64,000 nucleotides of DNA from positions 149,036,243 to 149,100,242 of the forward strand of contig OY294067.1 of NCBI GenBank assembly GCA_958510875.1. Direction: 5' to 3'. The position numbers were made by a program, and so were the translations under genes. Positions 17,661 through 29,749 of this stretch are shown in pieces. Source of the stretch: Endomychus coccineus. Lineage: Eukaryota > Arthropoda > Insecta > Coleoptera > Endomychidae. The notes beneath the pieces were generated by a model. It ran no database searches, had not been told where the DNA came from, and was given only the letters and a program-made list of their open reading frames with translations. How positions within the stretch are numbered: position 1 is the first letter of the stretch; each line of letters begins with the position of its first letter.

Positions 17661-20600
17661 AGGAATTAAATGGGTCATTTTAGTTCCTGTTTTCGAGAGG
17701 CTAAGCGACTCTTTAGTCTCGGAAGTGAAACAAAAACATTCACGACATTGTCCTTGTCAATAATTTCACTGCGAATGTCATTTTCACAATGAATACTAAA
17801 ATAACGCAAATACGGCATAGTGGCTCAGGAAGTAAGCAAATGTTTGTAACTATAAAAGCCGTATCTGAACTTTTCAGAATGAACAATTCATTTTCGTGAA
17901 AAGTTTTCATATTCAGTAGTAGTCATTCTACATTAGAAGTGATCATTCCTTATTCAAATGTATCATCTGTCACGATGAACTATCAAAAATACTTTAGTGC
18001 TAGATTTCACTATGTTATATCGCCAGTAGATACCGCATTTAATTTTAGCACGGCAGTATACTATACTATATATACTATACAGTATACATCACTGAGCCGT
18101 CCTCATTCCTACAATCGACTACGTTCAACATCACTCAATGATAGATGATTCTGAGATCAAATAATTTTTTCTATAAAAATGTTGAAGAACGACTCCGAAA
18201 AAATCAGTTATACCCAGCATAAGCTGATGAACGTCACAAGAAATGACGAGATTAAAACTTCAATCATTTCTTTTTTGTATTGAAGAACATCTTCAACTTT
18301 CCAATTCTTCTAAATATTTGAAGGATTTATTTCATGCAAAAACTGGTTTTTTGAAGATTAATTTATGAATGAATTTCAATCTATTTGGGACATTTAATCT
18401 TTAATGAGAAAAACGGAAAGCTCCATGGCTCATGATAAGAGATATAACAATAATGTCAGTATTTGTTGCTTTTTTCTTGCAAATCACAGATCGAGCCATC
18501 TTCCCGTATCTCTATAAATATGCAGTGTAGTGATCTTCCTAATCTTAGTTCCTGTCAAGTTGTTGGTATTGCGACGTTTACCAACTGAGTTTAGGTTGTC
18601 CTGAAGTTCTTATTATGATAACTCGGTATTTTGATATAATGGATAATTCAAACAGTGAATCTGAACCGGTCTCGTTCAAAGTTAGCGGTATTGAATAATT
18701 ACATTCGATAGAATGAAGAACACGACGGGCCTGGAAAAAGCGGTATTGACAAAACTGAAAGAGTGTGCCTGTACATGGAGTCAAAAATTAAGAAAGCCTA
18801 ACATGTCACGTGGGGAACTGAGAAAATGCATGCAAAAGTAACTGAACAGATAGCTTTTCAGTAATGAATGATATACAAAAGCAGTATTCAGACGCAGTTT
18901 TCTAAGATTGGTGACGAGCAGAAACAAGGGATTTTTTCGGAAGGCTTCATATACTTTGCTGAAACAATAGAGCTTCTACAACTACGATATGTATTTCAGG
19001 CAGCCCAAATCGCATATTCGTCAGACTAGGACAAGCTAAAGTATTGCATAGCAGCCGAAGAAGGTCCAGAAGTGAAGATTGAAGCAGGTCAAAGTCTCAA
19101 TTTGGAAAAACGACTACAGCGTTTCACACCTCGCTAAATGGAAATTCTGCTCAAACCAGAGATGCATATATGAAGGAATTAGAAGCAAGAGGGTGCAAGT
19201 GACATTTCAAAAAAATCGAGTGTAGAATTGGCAATATGAAATGTGTATTAAGTTGGTGGTAAAGAGAATCAAGTTATTTTTTGATAATTTGGTGCCATCT
19301 ATCAACAGGGGAAAAATCTTGTTACATAAAAGCAAGAGTTCCTTGGAAGCAAAAGGATTCAAGTGTACTTGATTCCTTTTGTCGCGAAGTAAACGAATAG
19401 TTTCAGTTGACCATTTGTTGTTCTCAAAATTTATCATTCGCACCCTTTCGCTTCTAACCACTTCATAGGTAGTCGGTTGTGGTCTTATGGGACTATCTGC
19501 AAAACAAACCCTCATTACACATTCCTTCCGGAAATGTATTATATAAAGAGACAGTTATACAACTACAACTTGTGTGCTCATTGTACTGTTGGAAGCAAAT
19601 TTCAGCTGGAGAGTGGATCAATGAAGTCATCAGATTCCTATTACATTACATGGTTACTTTCCTTCTAGGGACTGTTCGTGAAATCTTCGTCAACCTCACG
19701 CTGCTCATGTTAAGAGTAATTCTATAACTTTCTAGCAATAAAGAAATCTTTATATTATTACTAATATATTTATTCTCTGATGGATAGAGAACCCTGTGTT
19801 AGTACATTTTCCACATACGTTTATCAAAATTACTGGCAGGAATATTCAGCTAATGGTGTATCATGGTTCACATAATTTTCTACGTTCCGATCAATCTTCC
19901 AGCATAATGAAAAAGAGGTGAATCAAAGATGAATTTGCTCAAAACTCCTTCTGAGTGATTCTTCTATCCTTCAATCAAAATCAGACAGAAATCGAGTCCT
20001 GCTCTTACTGAAAAGATTGTATCTGGGAGCTACGATCTTTTGCTTAATGCTATAGACCGGAAATACCTAAGAAAAACATAAATAACGAAGAGGAAGACGT
20101 GGAAGTTGACATGATTCAAACTTAGAAAACAGTTTTTAATATGAAATATGTTCGTCTTATTTTGGACCAAGAAGCAGATATCATCATTTTGGAAAAACAT
20201 TATTCAACCGAAATCAAAACAACCTCTTAGTCAAATTTTCTGTAAATTGGATTTCACACTAACTTCAACAATTTCAAAGCAATATGAAATGTTGATTTCG
20301 CGAAATCTCCTCAACTCGAGCCATTGAGTCTGGCTCATAAAACCAAAATACACATCGTTCACAACAGGAACAAAAATCTAGCTTGCAATAATCATTCCTA
20401 TGAAGATTACGTCATCGTTGAGCTCTGTAGACACCAACATATCCAGAAAATGTTTCTATATCTATATATTATGTAGGTACCTACTACGAAAATAAAGTGT
20501 GATTAATTATTCAACTGAACATCGAAATAAAAATATAAATATATTCTGCATCATTTGCGTGCCACTGACATCCGTGAACATAAATAATTCAATGTCATTG

Positions 20601-22957
20601 ATATACGAAACTTCTTATCACGTGATATTCAACACTCCCTATATGTCGAACTCCTTTTACCTCGAACTGTTCGAGTTGGCAAATGATAACTCGAGTTGAC
20701 AAGAGTTGAATATACAAGATGATCCAGTTTATATCATCAGAATTTCACCAGCCAATAGCTTATCGAAAAATAGAGGTAGTTTGTATCATAAACTATGGTC
20801 GAAGAAGGCTACGTTTTCGAGATTTGTTGAAATTGAAAACCGATTTAGTTTTTTGTGAATATCTTCGGAATGGTTCATCGTACAGCTTTTGTGAGCATTT
20901 TCTACTCATAGTGAGCTATGTTCTGTGCGATAAATTTTTCTCATTTCAGTCATAATTGGTGAAGATTTTGAAGAGTTAGTGGGTATTTTTCTCCCCAACT
21001 TCTAATCTACTGAAAAAAAGTACAATTTTGAGACAACCATTTAAACCACCAATGTTTTCTACACAAAAAAGGGACTACTGGTTATAAGCTCTAAAGTTCA
21101 CCGTTTTCGAGAAAAATCAACTTTTATGTTGGAAAACAAGGTCAATTCTTTGAAATAAAGTTTATTCTTTACTAATTAAACAAGATTTATTTAAACGTTA
21201 GAAGAAGTAACAAAACCAAAAAATTGACCATGTTTTTCAACAATAAAGTTAATTTTGTTTGTGTAGCTTCTGCTAACTACTTTCGTAAATTCATTCAAAG
21301 GTCAAAAATCAAGTCGGCTGTAGGAGTATTTCATTATTCAATCATCTATTCTTTTCTAAATTACATGGAAACACTAATAAACATAACAATTTTTGATAAA
21401 GATGGAAATGTAACGTCAGAAATAAATTCTCTCATTTCATTTTTGATGAAAATATTGATAAAATATTGAAACGTCTGGAAGAAAGAATCTCATTCTAGTT
21501 TTAGTAATATTAAACAACAAAAATACCAAGAAAACGTAACATACTGCCTGACGTTTGACGATCAAGCTATTCCACGAAATGGACATGTCAATTGCCACCA
21601 CGATCCTGTGAGTTGACCTCCCTGAATTATTTCATGTGCTGCGACGCTTAACCATTTGGTGCCTGATATCTTGCGCGTTTTGGCGAAATCATGCGACCAT
21701 GTTTGAAGAAGTGCTTGGAAGTTGTACATGTTGGATCTCCTATATTTGGCGTGGTTCATATGCCAGAAATAATATTCCAAACATAGATGGTGTAAGATTT
21801 CCAATCTAATGAATCCATCTCCCGTTCACTTACATAAATAAATGTTAATGTTTCATTTACCTAGTGCTTCGTCCAGTACTGAAATATTGCTATTATTATA
21901 TGTCTGAATGTCTGATATTCATTATATTCAGATTATAGATGTTTGTTTGAGTATGTGAAATAACTAGAGTATAAGCTACATTATAATAATTTTCTAACGT
22001 AATTTGAGTCTGTTCATATTCTTATATACATAATACGTGACTTTTAGGTAAAAGAATTGGAAACTGTATTTAATTATTAAGTGATCACATTGTTATGTTG
22101 AGTTTGTACATACATGTGACCACGCAATTTTAATATATTGTTCCGTCGGAAATATTAAGACTTCTAAGAATTCCGAATGTAAAAATTTCGGCTAGGTCTT
22201 TATGTTTGCATTCAAAACCAAATGGATTATGATTACCATTACTAAACACCACTAGGTTACTTCTACTTGGATGATAGATAGTGAAATGGACATAATATAG
22301 TGTAGAAACTGTTGAGCCTCAATTCTAAGGTAGGTATTTATTGTGGAATTTATTCGCAGGTGATTAGAACCACCAACTGTCCTGAATAATAAACAAGAAA
22401 AGGATTGAGGGTGACTGTGTATTGCAATACATAAATAGGAGATGAGGTCTTGAACATGTGATGTTGAATAATTAAAATACTCAGACATGTTCTACACTTC
22501 CTGCATACAAGTCTTCTCTATAACGTATCGCATTGAAACTTTAACCCACACTCACACAGCTTCTCACGATCGCTATGCTAATAGTAAGCTTTCGCATTCG
22601 TTTTGCGCGGGATTGAGTCTCTACTATTACTATTCTAATTAATGCCTAGGGGAGTGACACACTGTGGAATTCATGTAATATCTTACATAAAAGGATTAAC
22701 ATTCTGAGATTTCGTTGTTAGAGGATTTTAATGAATGAGGATTCTCCGAAACATACGGAGTGCTCCAAAAATATACCTACTGCATTTCCGGTTGAATCAA
22801 TATTCGCAAGATATGCGCATTTGTAAGTTGCAAATCAATTTCTTAACACGGATTGACTCTCTCCACCTCAATCCAGCATTGAAAAATAATGATTGAAAGG
22901 TTGGGAACCGGAACTTCAGCTTCATTACTTCAAATTTTCCAGTAATATAGTATCAAG
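17661..22957. other. No recognisable gene; scattered repeat fragments
   Basis: No frame here resembles a known protein. Notable items are a TATAAAAG at 17851-17858 in a context similar to the gypsy LTR promoter (AAAAGCCGT), which may be a solo LTR remnant. A segment at about 20530-20700 recurs inverted at 36295-36440 (CGACATATAGG, TGATTCACGTG-like blocks). The frames at 19207-19515 and 21562-21804 (minus) have protein-like composition but no recognised motif and no conserved start. Confidence 0.45.
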
Positions 22958-24954
22958 TGTAACGAAGTCTGAATTTTGGAAGATCATTTAATTTTAGATC
23001 AGGCAGTAAATACGGATATACATGTAATACGTATCTTAATCTGAACAGTTCATTATTTCAATAGATATGCGTGAACTCCGAATGTGTATTCCGTGATTGT
23101 CACTTTTATAAATCTCCCTAATTTCGAATAAGTGTAATTATTCAAATAGATGAATCAAATCCATGCCCGTTCAAAATTGCATTTCATTCCGATAAAATAT
23201 GTTGCGAAAACAGGGGTCTGGCCAAGTTAACGCATCAAGCTTTGTGCAACCTTATGTATAAAAAGGGCGAACAACCAAAAAACCTCCGATAACATTTATT
23301 TACTCCGCCGAGAGGAACTACCAAGAAATCGTGAGCGCGAATTTTAGATCTAAGAAGTAGCGTCACTTTTAAGCATTGTTTGGGACATAAGTAGAAAAAC
23401 CCTCTGCACAAAATGAATAATTGGTGGAGCGGACCTGTCCAGAGAACCTCAGAAAACATATAAAAGCCGTGACCGATAACAGATCGCTCTCTTTTGTAAT
23501 TTGGAATGTCAATAAGTACAGTTGCTCTTTTGTGATTATAAATCGGTACCGTTGAAGTGAAATTGAGAGAATTGAAAATCCGAGTTCAAGTCACAATTGA
23601 ACTGTGAATTAACAATAGTTTTCCGTTCAGGTGAATTGTTATATAAGATAAATGAATAGCAAATAGTTTATATTTTGGGCATTACGATATATTTTGATTT
23701 CCGTAATTGTATGATTGGTGACGTTTGTACGATATCTAAGTTCCGTGGCATTCAGTAATTTGAATTGTTATATTTGAGTTTATGCCGTCATAGGTCGGAC
23801 CGCGCACGATTTGAACTCGCACGTGAATTGAAATATTCAAGTAATTGTATAGTGTGTACAGAATGTGTATGTTGGAACGACAGGGGCGTCTTTGATATAT
23901 TTGTACACGCTGTGTCTACCCGGAAGTATAGGTATATCCTAAACGAACAAACCGCCAACGGCTCGTGCATGCTGTGTCTACCCAGAAGTATAAGCTGAGG
24001 GTGGTTGTGTGATCGAGAATCGTAATAATTCCCTTAATACTATGTGAAGTCCTCGGCCGTGGATATAGGGGTTATTGCAGATAAGATAGTTAGGACTTGT
24101 GCACGCTGTGTCTACCCGGAAGTATAAGCCCTAATTTTTTAGATTCTGAATCTGTAAAGTATATGAAATCTAGCACTGTCATACAATTACCGGGTACTCC
24201 GTGGATAGTTATTACCACGGTGGGTGTAATGATAGAATAAACTCAATTAGAGTAATTAACCGAAAGAAAAATCATGAAATCCGATATCGTACAATCGGAA
24301 AACTAGTGCAAGATAATATTTTCCGAACCAACCGAATTTTATAACTGAATATATCGTAGTGTGATTTGAACATTTCATTTATTACTGTTGCTATCTAAAA
24401 TTTACCGAATACCGCTGATTACGCTAGGAACTGCTTGATTTGTATTCTCCGCAAATTGATAATTCTGAATCATTTATCAACCGATTCCGTACCGCTGAAT
24501 TGAATTTAAATACCGGACACATCGTAAAGTAGATATGTTGAAAGAGTTTTCATATACCGTTTGAGCTTCATTACATTTTCCGTCTGGGTAAAATCTTTGT
24601 AAATAATACCGTACAATTGCATTTATATTGATTATTCCGAAAGTGTACTCATAATAATCATTACATATTTTAGTTTTATTAAATTATTTCTGCTCCATCT
24701 TCAAACGAGCTAAGTTTTAACCAGGTATCAATTGTAACTAAAGCCTACAATTTTGGTACTGTTTTCTGCCCAATGGACTCTGGTTATACTTCACTGTAGC
24801 TACCCTAGGGACAAGGCTATCTATAGATAGCATAGTGACAAGCCTTGTGGTGAAGACCCTAGCAGAAGTCTCCAAAAAGGAGTTAACCTTTAGAAAAATC
24901 AGGCGCCCGAGGATTTGACATAAGCACTTCACCGAAAAGTCGCAAGGTACACGT
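22958..24954 (+). repeat. 5' LTR of Ty3/gypsy element 1 (about 2.0 kb)
   Basis: It starts TGTAACGAAG and is repeated directly at 26908-29138. The promoter is visible at ACATATAAAAGCCGTG (about 23455). Three copies of the CTGTGTCTACCCGGAAGTAT motif (about 23910, 23967 and 24100) lie in the R/U5 part. A hairpin with arms CAAGGCT/AGCCTTG and the palindrome CTATCTATAGATAG is near 24810-24850. Similarity to the 3' LTR ends at GGTACACGT. The LTR is unusually long for Ty3/gypsy. Confidence 0.8.
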
Positions 24955-24961
24955 TATAAAA

Positions 24962-24980
24962 TGACGCCCACGAGCAGGGA
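24962..24980 (+). other. Primer-binding site of gypsy element 1
   Basis: TGACGCCCACGAGCAGGGA lies just after the 5' LTR. It resembles TGGCGCCCGAG of the second gypsy element (53920) with a G-to-A change at the third base. Priming by a lysine-type tRNA is possible. Confidence 0.45.
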
Positions 24981-25448
24981 CTTTTGAAAATTGACCGAGG
25001 GGGAATTTTTTTTTGTTTATTCCGAAAAGTGAAATGTTGAATAATCTATTGCAATTGAACCGGTAGTCCGTTTTGGATGAAATTTCAGATGTAGTGTGAC
25101 GGAAAAACAAGCTTCAAGACCCCGACGTTTCGAATACGTTTTCGAAACATCACCAGGAGTTTGTTTTTGAATTTGGGAAATTTGAAAAAGTTTCGACAGA
25201 AAATTGTTCCCCGTGTTCACCAAGGTTGTTTAATGAAATTTGTTTTCGATCCACCACCCTGTTTCAGGGGAAATATCAAGTTCTTAACAGTAAATCTTAC
25301 TGAAAAATTGATTGTTTCGTGAGGTGTAGAATTGTTAACTACACCTCAGTGTTTTGCCCAAATTTTGATTTCTGCCCATATTTTGCCCTTAGATTTTCCC
25401 AGTCAATCGTTACCCGGATTGGGCAAGTCATAGCTCCTTTCTAAGTAA

Positions 25449-25589
25449 ATCGATACCGAAGAATCCGTTGGTAACATATTTGGGCAGATTGGCTCAACCG
25501 TCCTGAAAGGAGAAGATGGCAAGCAAATGAAGCGAGTCCATATCAAAGATCTGAAGCCGTATAATGTTCTTGGCATTCCGGAAAGTTGA
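25449..25589 (+). pseudogene. C-terminal end of gypsy integrase, element 1
   Basis: A short frame ends IKDLKPYNVLGIPES. The stretch STVLKGEDGKQMKRVHIKDLKPYN matches the chromo/SH3-like C-terminal end of Ty3/gypsy integrases. All of gag, protease, RT, RNase H and the integrase core are missing between the primer site and this point. The element is a large internal-deletion derivative. Confidence 0.65.
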
Positions 25590-25622
25590 CATGAATCGAG
25601 GTACCGAAAAATAAAAATACCG

Positions 25623-26219
25623 ATGGACAAAGTGTCAGTAGTAGTAACATTACTTATTATGATCCAATATTCACAGGGTAATAATATGTCATATGAACCG
25701 TCCGACTCCATTGAGATAGTGCTAGACGGAGCACTGCAAAGTATGGTGAATCCGTCGAAACCGGAAGAAGTACAGTCCGAACAAGTCCACGCTATGAAAA
25801 CCCCAGCTACTCCGACAACGCAGACGCTCCTGGGACCGATCTGCCTACCCGTCCAGCTATGGGATTTATGTGAGCGATGTGGATATACAGGACACCGGAG
25901 AGAAAGGTGCAGCCAGACAGCGCGTCCAGCCTTTGCAGTACCACCGAGACTGCGGTGCGTGCGCTGCCGATTGTGTCCATGTCAACAAAATGGTAAGAAG
26001 TTTCCGTTCCAAAGAAGAAGACATCTTCAAGTTTCCGAAGAAGAGGTTCAGATTTCCATTCCGAAGAAGAAGAAGTTTCCATTCCGAAGAAGAAGAAGTC
26101 TTCAAGTTTCCGCAGAAGCAGTTTCCGATCCGTTGAAGATGTCAAGTTTCCGTTCCGAAAAGGTTTCAAGAAGTTCCGTTCTAAAGAAGAAGAAGTTGTC
26201 CGTTTTCCGATCCGAATAG
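25623..26219 (+). CDS. Third ORF of gypsy element 1: signal-like leader and CCHC zinc knuckle
   Basis: The 198-residue frame opens with a hydrophobic leader (MDKVSVVVTLLIMIQYSQG) that looks like a signal peptide. An acidic, Pro/Thr-rich part follows, then a CCHC knuckle (CERCGYTGHRRERC, residues about 82-95) and a Cys-rich stretch (LRCVRCRLCPCQ). The C-terminal third is translated from the GAAGAAG-type repeat and is low complexity (FPFRRRR). Its place after the integrase end suggests a third ORF and not gag. CCHC knuckles normally belong to Gag, so this could be a displaced gag piece. Function unknown. Confidence 0.45.
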   Translation: MDKVSVVVTLLIMIQYSQGNNMSYEPSDSIEIVLDGALQSMVNPSKPEEVQSEQVHAMKTPATPTTQTLLGPICLPVQLWDLCERCGYTGHRRERCSQTARPAFAVPPRLRCVRCRLCPCQQNGKKFPFQRRRHLQVSEEEVQISIPKKKKFPFRRRRSLQVSAEAVSDPLKMSSFRSEKVSRSSVLKKKKLSVFRSE

Positions 26220-26735
26220 AAGTTTCAAGTGTTCCGTTCCGAAGAGGAAGTCATGTTTTCCGTTCCGAAGAAGATGTTCAAGTTCTCCGTTCCAAAGAAG
26301 AAGTTGTCCGTTTTCCGATCAGAAGAAGCAGTCAAGTGTTCCGTTCTCAAGTTTTGTTTTCCGTGCAGAAGAAGTTCCAGTGTTTCCAGTCCGAAGAAGT
26401 TTTAAGTTTTCCGGTCTGAAGAAGCAGAAGTTTGAAGTTTTCCGTTCCGAAGAAGAAGAAGTTGCCCGTTTCCCGATCCGAAAAAGAAGTTCTAAGTTTT
26501 CCGACCCGAAGAAGAAGTCAGTTTTCCATTCCGAAGAAGATTTCCGTTCTCAAGAAGAAGTTTGAAGTTTTCCAGTCCAAAGAAGAAAGGTTCCATTCCG
26601 AAGAAGTTTTAAGTAGTTCTGTTTTGAAGAAGATTTTGTGTTTCCGTTCCGGAGAAGATGTTTTGAGTTTTCCCGTTCTGAAGAAGAAGTCAAGTTTTCC
26701 GTTCCGCAGCAGAATTTTCATTTTATGTTCCAAGT
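26000..26735 (+). repeat. Degenerate tandem repeat TTTTCCGTTCCGAAGAAGAAG
   Basis: About 20 degenerate units of 25-45 bp alternate pyrimidine (TTTTCCGTTCCG) and purine (AAGAAGAAG) blocks and fill most of the 3' internal region of gypsy element 1. All + frames through it stay partly open and encode Phe/Pro/Arg/Glu-rich repeats. It probably grew by slippage. Confidence 0.75.
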
Positions 26736-26898
26736 AAGATATTGCTATTCCGCGAAGTTCCCGACGGAGGAAATTTAAGTTTGAACGTCAGGTTAGGGTA
26801 TCTTACCTTCGTATTAAATTTTTTTTTATTTTCGTATGAATCCTCAGATGAGAATTGAAGAATGAAAGAATCATATTCTTTCATTTTTAACCGAACTT

Positions 26899-26907
26899 AG
26901 GGGGGGA
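26899..26907 (+). other. Polypurine tract of gypsy element 1
   Basis: AGGGGGGGA directly precedes the TGTAAC start of the 3' LTR, the expected place and composition for the plus-strand primer. It confirms the + orientation and the LTR boundary at 26908. Confidence 0.65.
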
Positions 26908-29138
26908 TGTAACGAAGCTTGAATTTTGATAGATCATTTAATTTTGGATCAGGCAGTAAATACGGATATTACATGTAATCTTAATTTGGACAGTTCATTA
27001 TTTCAATAGATATGCGTGAACTCCGAATGCGTATTCCGTGATTGTCACTTTTCTCAATCTCCGTAATTTCGAATAAGAGTAATTATTCAAATAGATGAAT
27101 CAAATTCATGCCCGTTCAAAATTGCATTTCATTCCGATAAAATGTGTTGCAAAAACAGGGGTCTGGCCAAGTTAACGCATCAAACTTTGTGCAACCTTAT
27201 ATATAAAAAGGGCGAACAACCAAAAAACCTCCGATAACATTTATTTACTCCGCCGAGAGGAACTACCAAGATATCATGTGCGCGAATTTTAGATCTAAAA
27301 AGTAGCGTCACTTTCAAGCATTGTTCGGGACATGAGTAAAAAACCCTCGGCACAAAATAAGGAATTGGTGGAGCGGACCTGTCCAGAACCTCGGAAAACA
27401 TATAAAAGCCGTGACCGATAACAGATCGCTCTCTTTTGTGATTTTGAATTTCAATAAGTACAGTCGCTCTTTTGTGATTATAAATCGGTACCGTTGAAGT
27501 GAAATCAAGATAAGAATCGAGGTGAATTGAAGATCCGAGTCTAAGTCAAAATTAAACTGTGGATTAACAATAGTTTTCTGTTCAAGTGAATTGTTATATA
27601 AGGTGAATAAATAGCAAATAGTTTATATTTTGAGCATTACGATATATTGATTGCCGTGAGTGTATGATTGGTAACGTTTGTACGATATCTGAGTTCCGTA
27701 GCATTCAGTAATTTGGATTGTTATATTTGAGTTCATCCCGTCATAGGTCGGACCGCGCACGATTTGAACTCGCATGTGAATTGAAATATTCTAGTAATTG
27801 TATAGTGTGTACAGAGTGTGTATGTTGGAACGACAGGGGCGTCTTTGAGCATTACGATATATTGATTGCCGTGAGTGTATGATTGGTAACGTTTGTACGA
27901 TATCTGAGTTCCGTAGCATTCAGTAATTTGGATTGTTATATTTGAGTTCATCCCGTCATAGGTCGGACCGCGCACGATTTGAACTCGCATGTGAATTGAA
28001 ATATTCTAGTGATTGTATAGTGTGTACAGAGTGTGTATGTTGGAACGACAGGGGCGTCTTTGATATATTTGTACACGCTGTGTCTACCCGGAAGTATAAG
28101 TATATCCTAGACGACCAAACCGCCAACGGCTTGTGCACGCTGTGTCTATCTAGAAGTATAAGCTGGGAGTGGTTGTGTGATTGAGAATCGTAATAATTCC
28201 CTTAATACTATGAGTAGTCCTCGACCGTGGATATAGGGGTTATTGCAGATACGATAGTTAGGACTTGTGCACGCTGTGTCTACCCGGAAGTATAAGCTCT
28301 AATTGTTTAGATTCTGAATCTGTAAAGTATATGAAATCTAACACTGTCGTACAATCACCGGGTACTCCGTGGATAGTTGATACCAGGGTAGGTGTTATGA
28401 TAGAATAAACTCAATTACAGTAATTAACCGGGAAAAAAATCATAAAATCCGATATCGTACAATAGGGAAACTATTGCAGAACAATATTTTTCGAACCAAC
28501 CTAATTTTATAACCGAATATATCGTAGTGTGATTTGAACATTCCATTTATTACTGTTGCTATCTAAAATTTACCAAATACCGCTCATTACGCTAGGAACT
28601 GCTTGATTTGTATTCTTCGCAAATTGATAATTCTGAATCATTTATCAACCGATTCCGTACCGCTGAATTGAATTTAGATACCGAACACATCGTAAAGTAG
28701 ATATGTTGAAAGAGTTTTCATATACCTTTTGAGCTTCATTACATTTTCCGTCTAGGTAAAATCTTTGTAAATAATACCGTTCAATTGCTTTTATATTGAT
28801 TATTCCGAAAGTGCACTTATAATAATCATTATATATTTCAATATTTGGAATTCCTTGTTTTATTAAATTATTTCTGCTCCATCTTCAAATTAGCTAAGTT
28901 TTAACCAGGTATCATATGTAACTAAAGCCTACAATTTTGATACTGTTTTTTGCCCAATGGACTCTGGTTATACTTCACTGTAGCTACCCTAGGGACAAGG
29001 CTATCTATAGATAGCATAGTGACAAGCCTTGTGGTGAAGACCCTAGCAGAAGTCTTCAAAAAGGAGTTAACCTTTAGAAAAATCTGGCTCCCGAGAATTT
29101 GAAATAGGCGCTTTACCAAAAAGTCGCAAGGTACACGT
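26908..29138 (+). repeat. 3' LTR of Ty3/gypsy element 1 (about 2.2 kb)
   Basis: Direct copy of 22958-24954, including the ACATATAAAAGCCGTG promoter (about 27400) and the CTGTGTCTACCCGGAAGTAT motifs. The extra length comes mainly from a 215-bp tandem duplication (27631-27845 and 27846-28060). Many substitutions and small indels separate the LTRs, so the insertion is not recent. Confidence 0.8.
27631..28060 (+). repeat. 215-bp tandem duplication in the 3' LTR
   Basis: Two nearly identical 215-bp units start TGAGCATTACGATATATTG at 27631 and 27846. The 5' LTR has one unit, so the duplication arose after integration. The units differ at very few positions (for example AGTAATTG versus AGTGATTG), far less than the two LTRs differ, so it is young. 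Confidence 0.85.
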
Positions 29139-29250
29139 CATACCAGTAGGGTGATCGTCATATAATATCTAGGGATTGCCAGGTTCTAGCGAGTGTGATT
29201 GTTGTTGGTGTGGTATGATGCAAATTATACCATAGTAGGTTTTAGTGATT

Positions 29251-29547
29251 TATTGGAAACACTTACACATACGAGTATAACATAATACGGCTATAGTCAT
29301 AGGCCTATCGTAGATAGCCTGATGAATAAGTATATTCTGAGTGGTCAGCTATGATTTTTATGATGACGTCCTACTCTCAAATCTCTATCGTCCTATATAT
29401 TTATAAACGTACTCATACTTCTCCCTTATTAGAGAGATTACTTATTTCAGATAGGTATGTCATTTCATTACATTCATGTTCTTGTTGGCATTAATGAAGT
29501 ATCACAATGAGTAAACCTTTCCGAATTGCAGTATTGCACATGTGGTG
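29251..29547 (-). repeat. 3' LTR of minus-strand gypsy element 2
   Basis: Shared blocks (TATTGGAAAC, ACGGCTATAGTCATAGG, TATTCTGA.TGGTCAG, CATTAATGAAGT.TCACAAT, GCAGTATTGCACATGTGGTG) recur in direct orientation at 34324-34467 and 35955-36091. Pol remnants between them read on the minus strand, so this left copy is the 3' LTR. Similarity limits give about 297 bp; exact ends are uncertain. Confidence 0.65.
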
Positions 29548-29749
29548 TGGTGTACGTAGTAAACTAATGACGTACAATTTTTGTTCTATTACTAGATTGG
29601 TCCTTACAAAGGTTCGTGATATAAATTTAGCCTTTTTTTGTGTAATTTCAATTTGTTTATTCACTCTTAAAATTATATTTCGATATATTTCCTCCTATAA
29701 TTGTAAAATAACCGTTGTAGAGTTGTTCTGATTTATTTTTTAGGATTAT

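Noticed and set aside
25403..25711. 102-codon minus frame overlapping the gypsy integrase end
   Set aside because: It is the complement of the integrase C-terminal end and the start of the third ORF, both read on the + strand.
26000..26735. Heat-shock elements in the GAAGAAG repeat (TTC and GAA blocks)
   Set aside because: The TTC and GAA blocks are separated by one base or run head to tail, not in the nTTCnnGAAn spacing.
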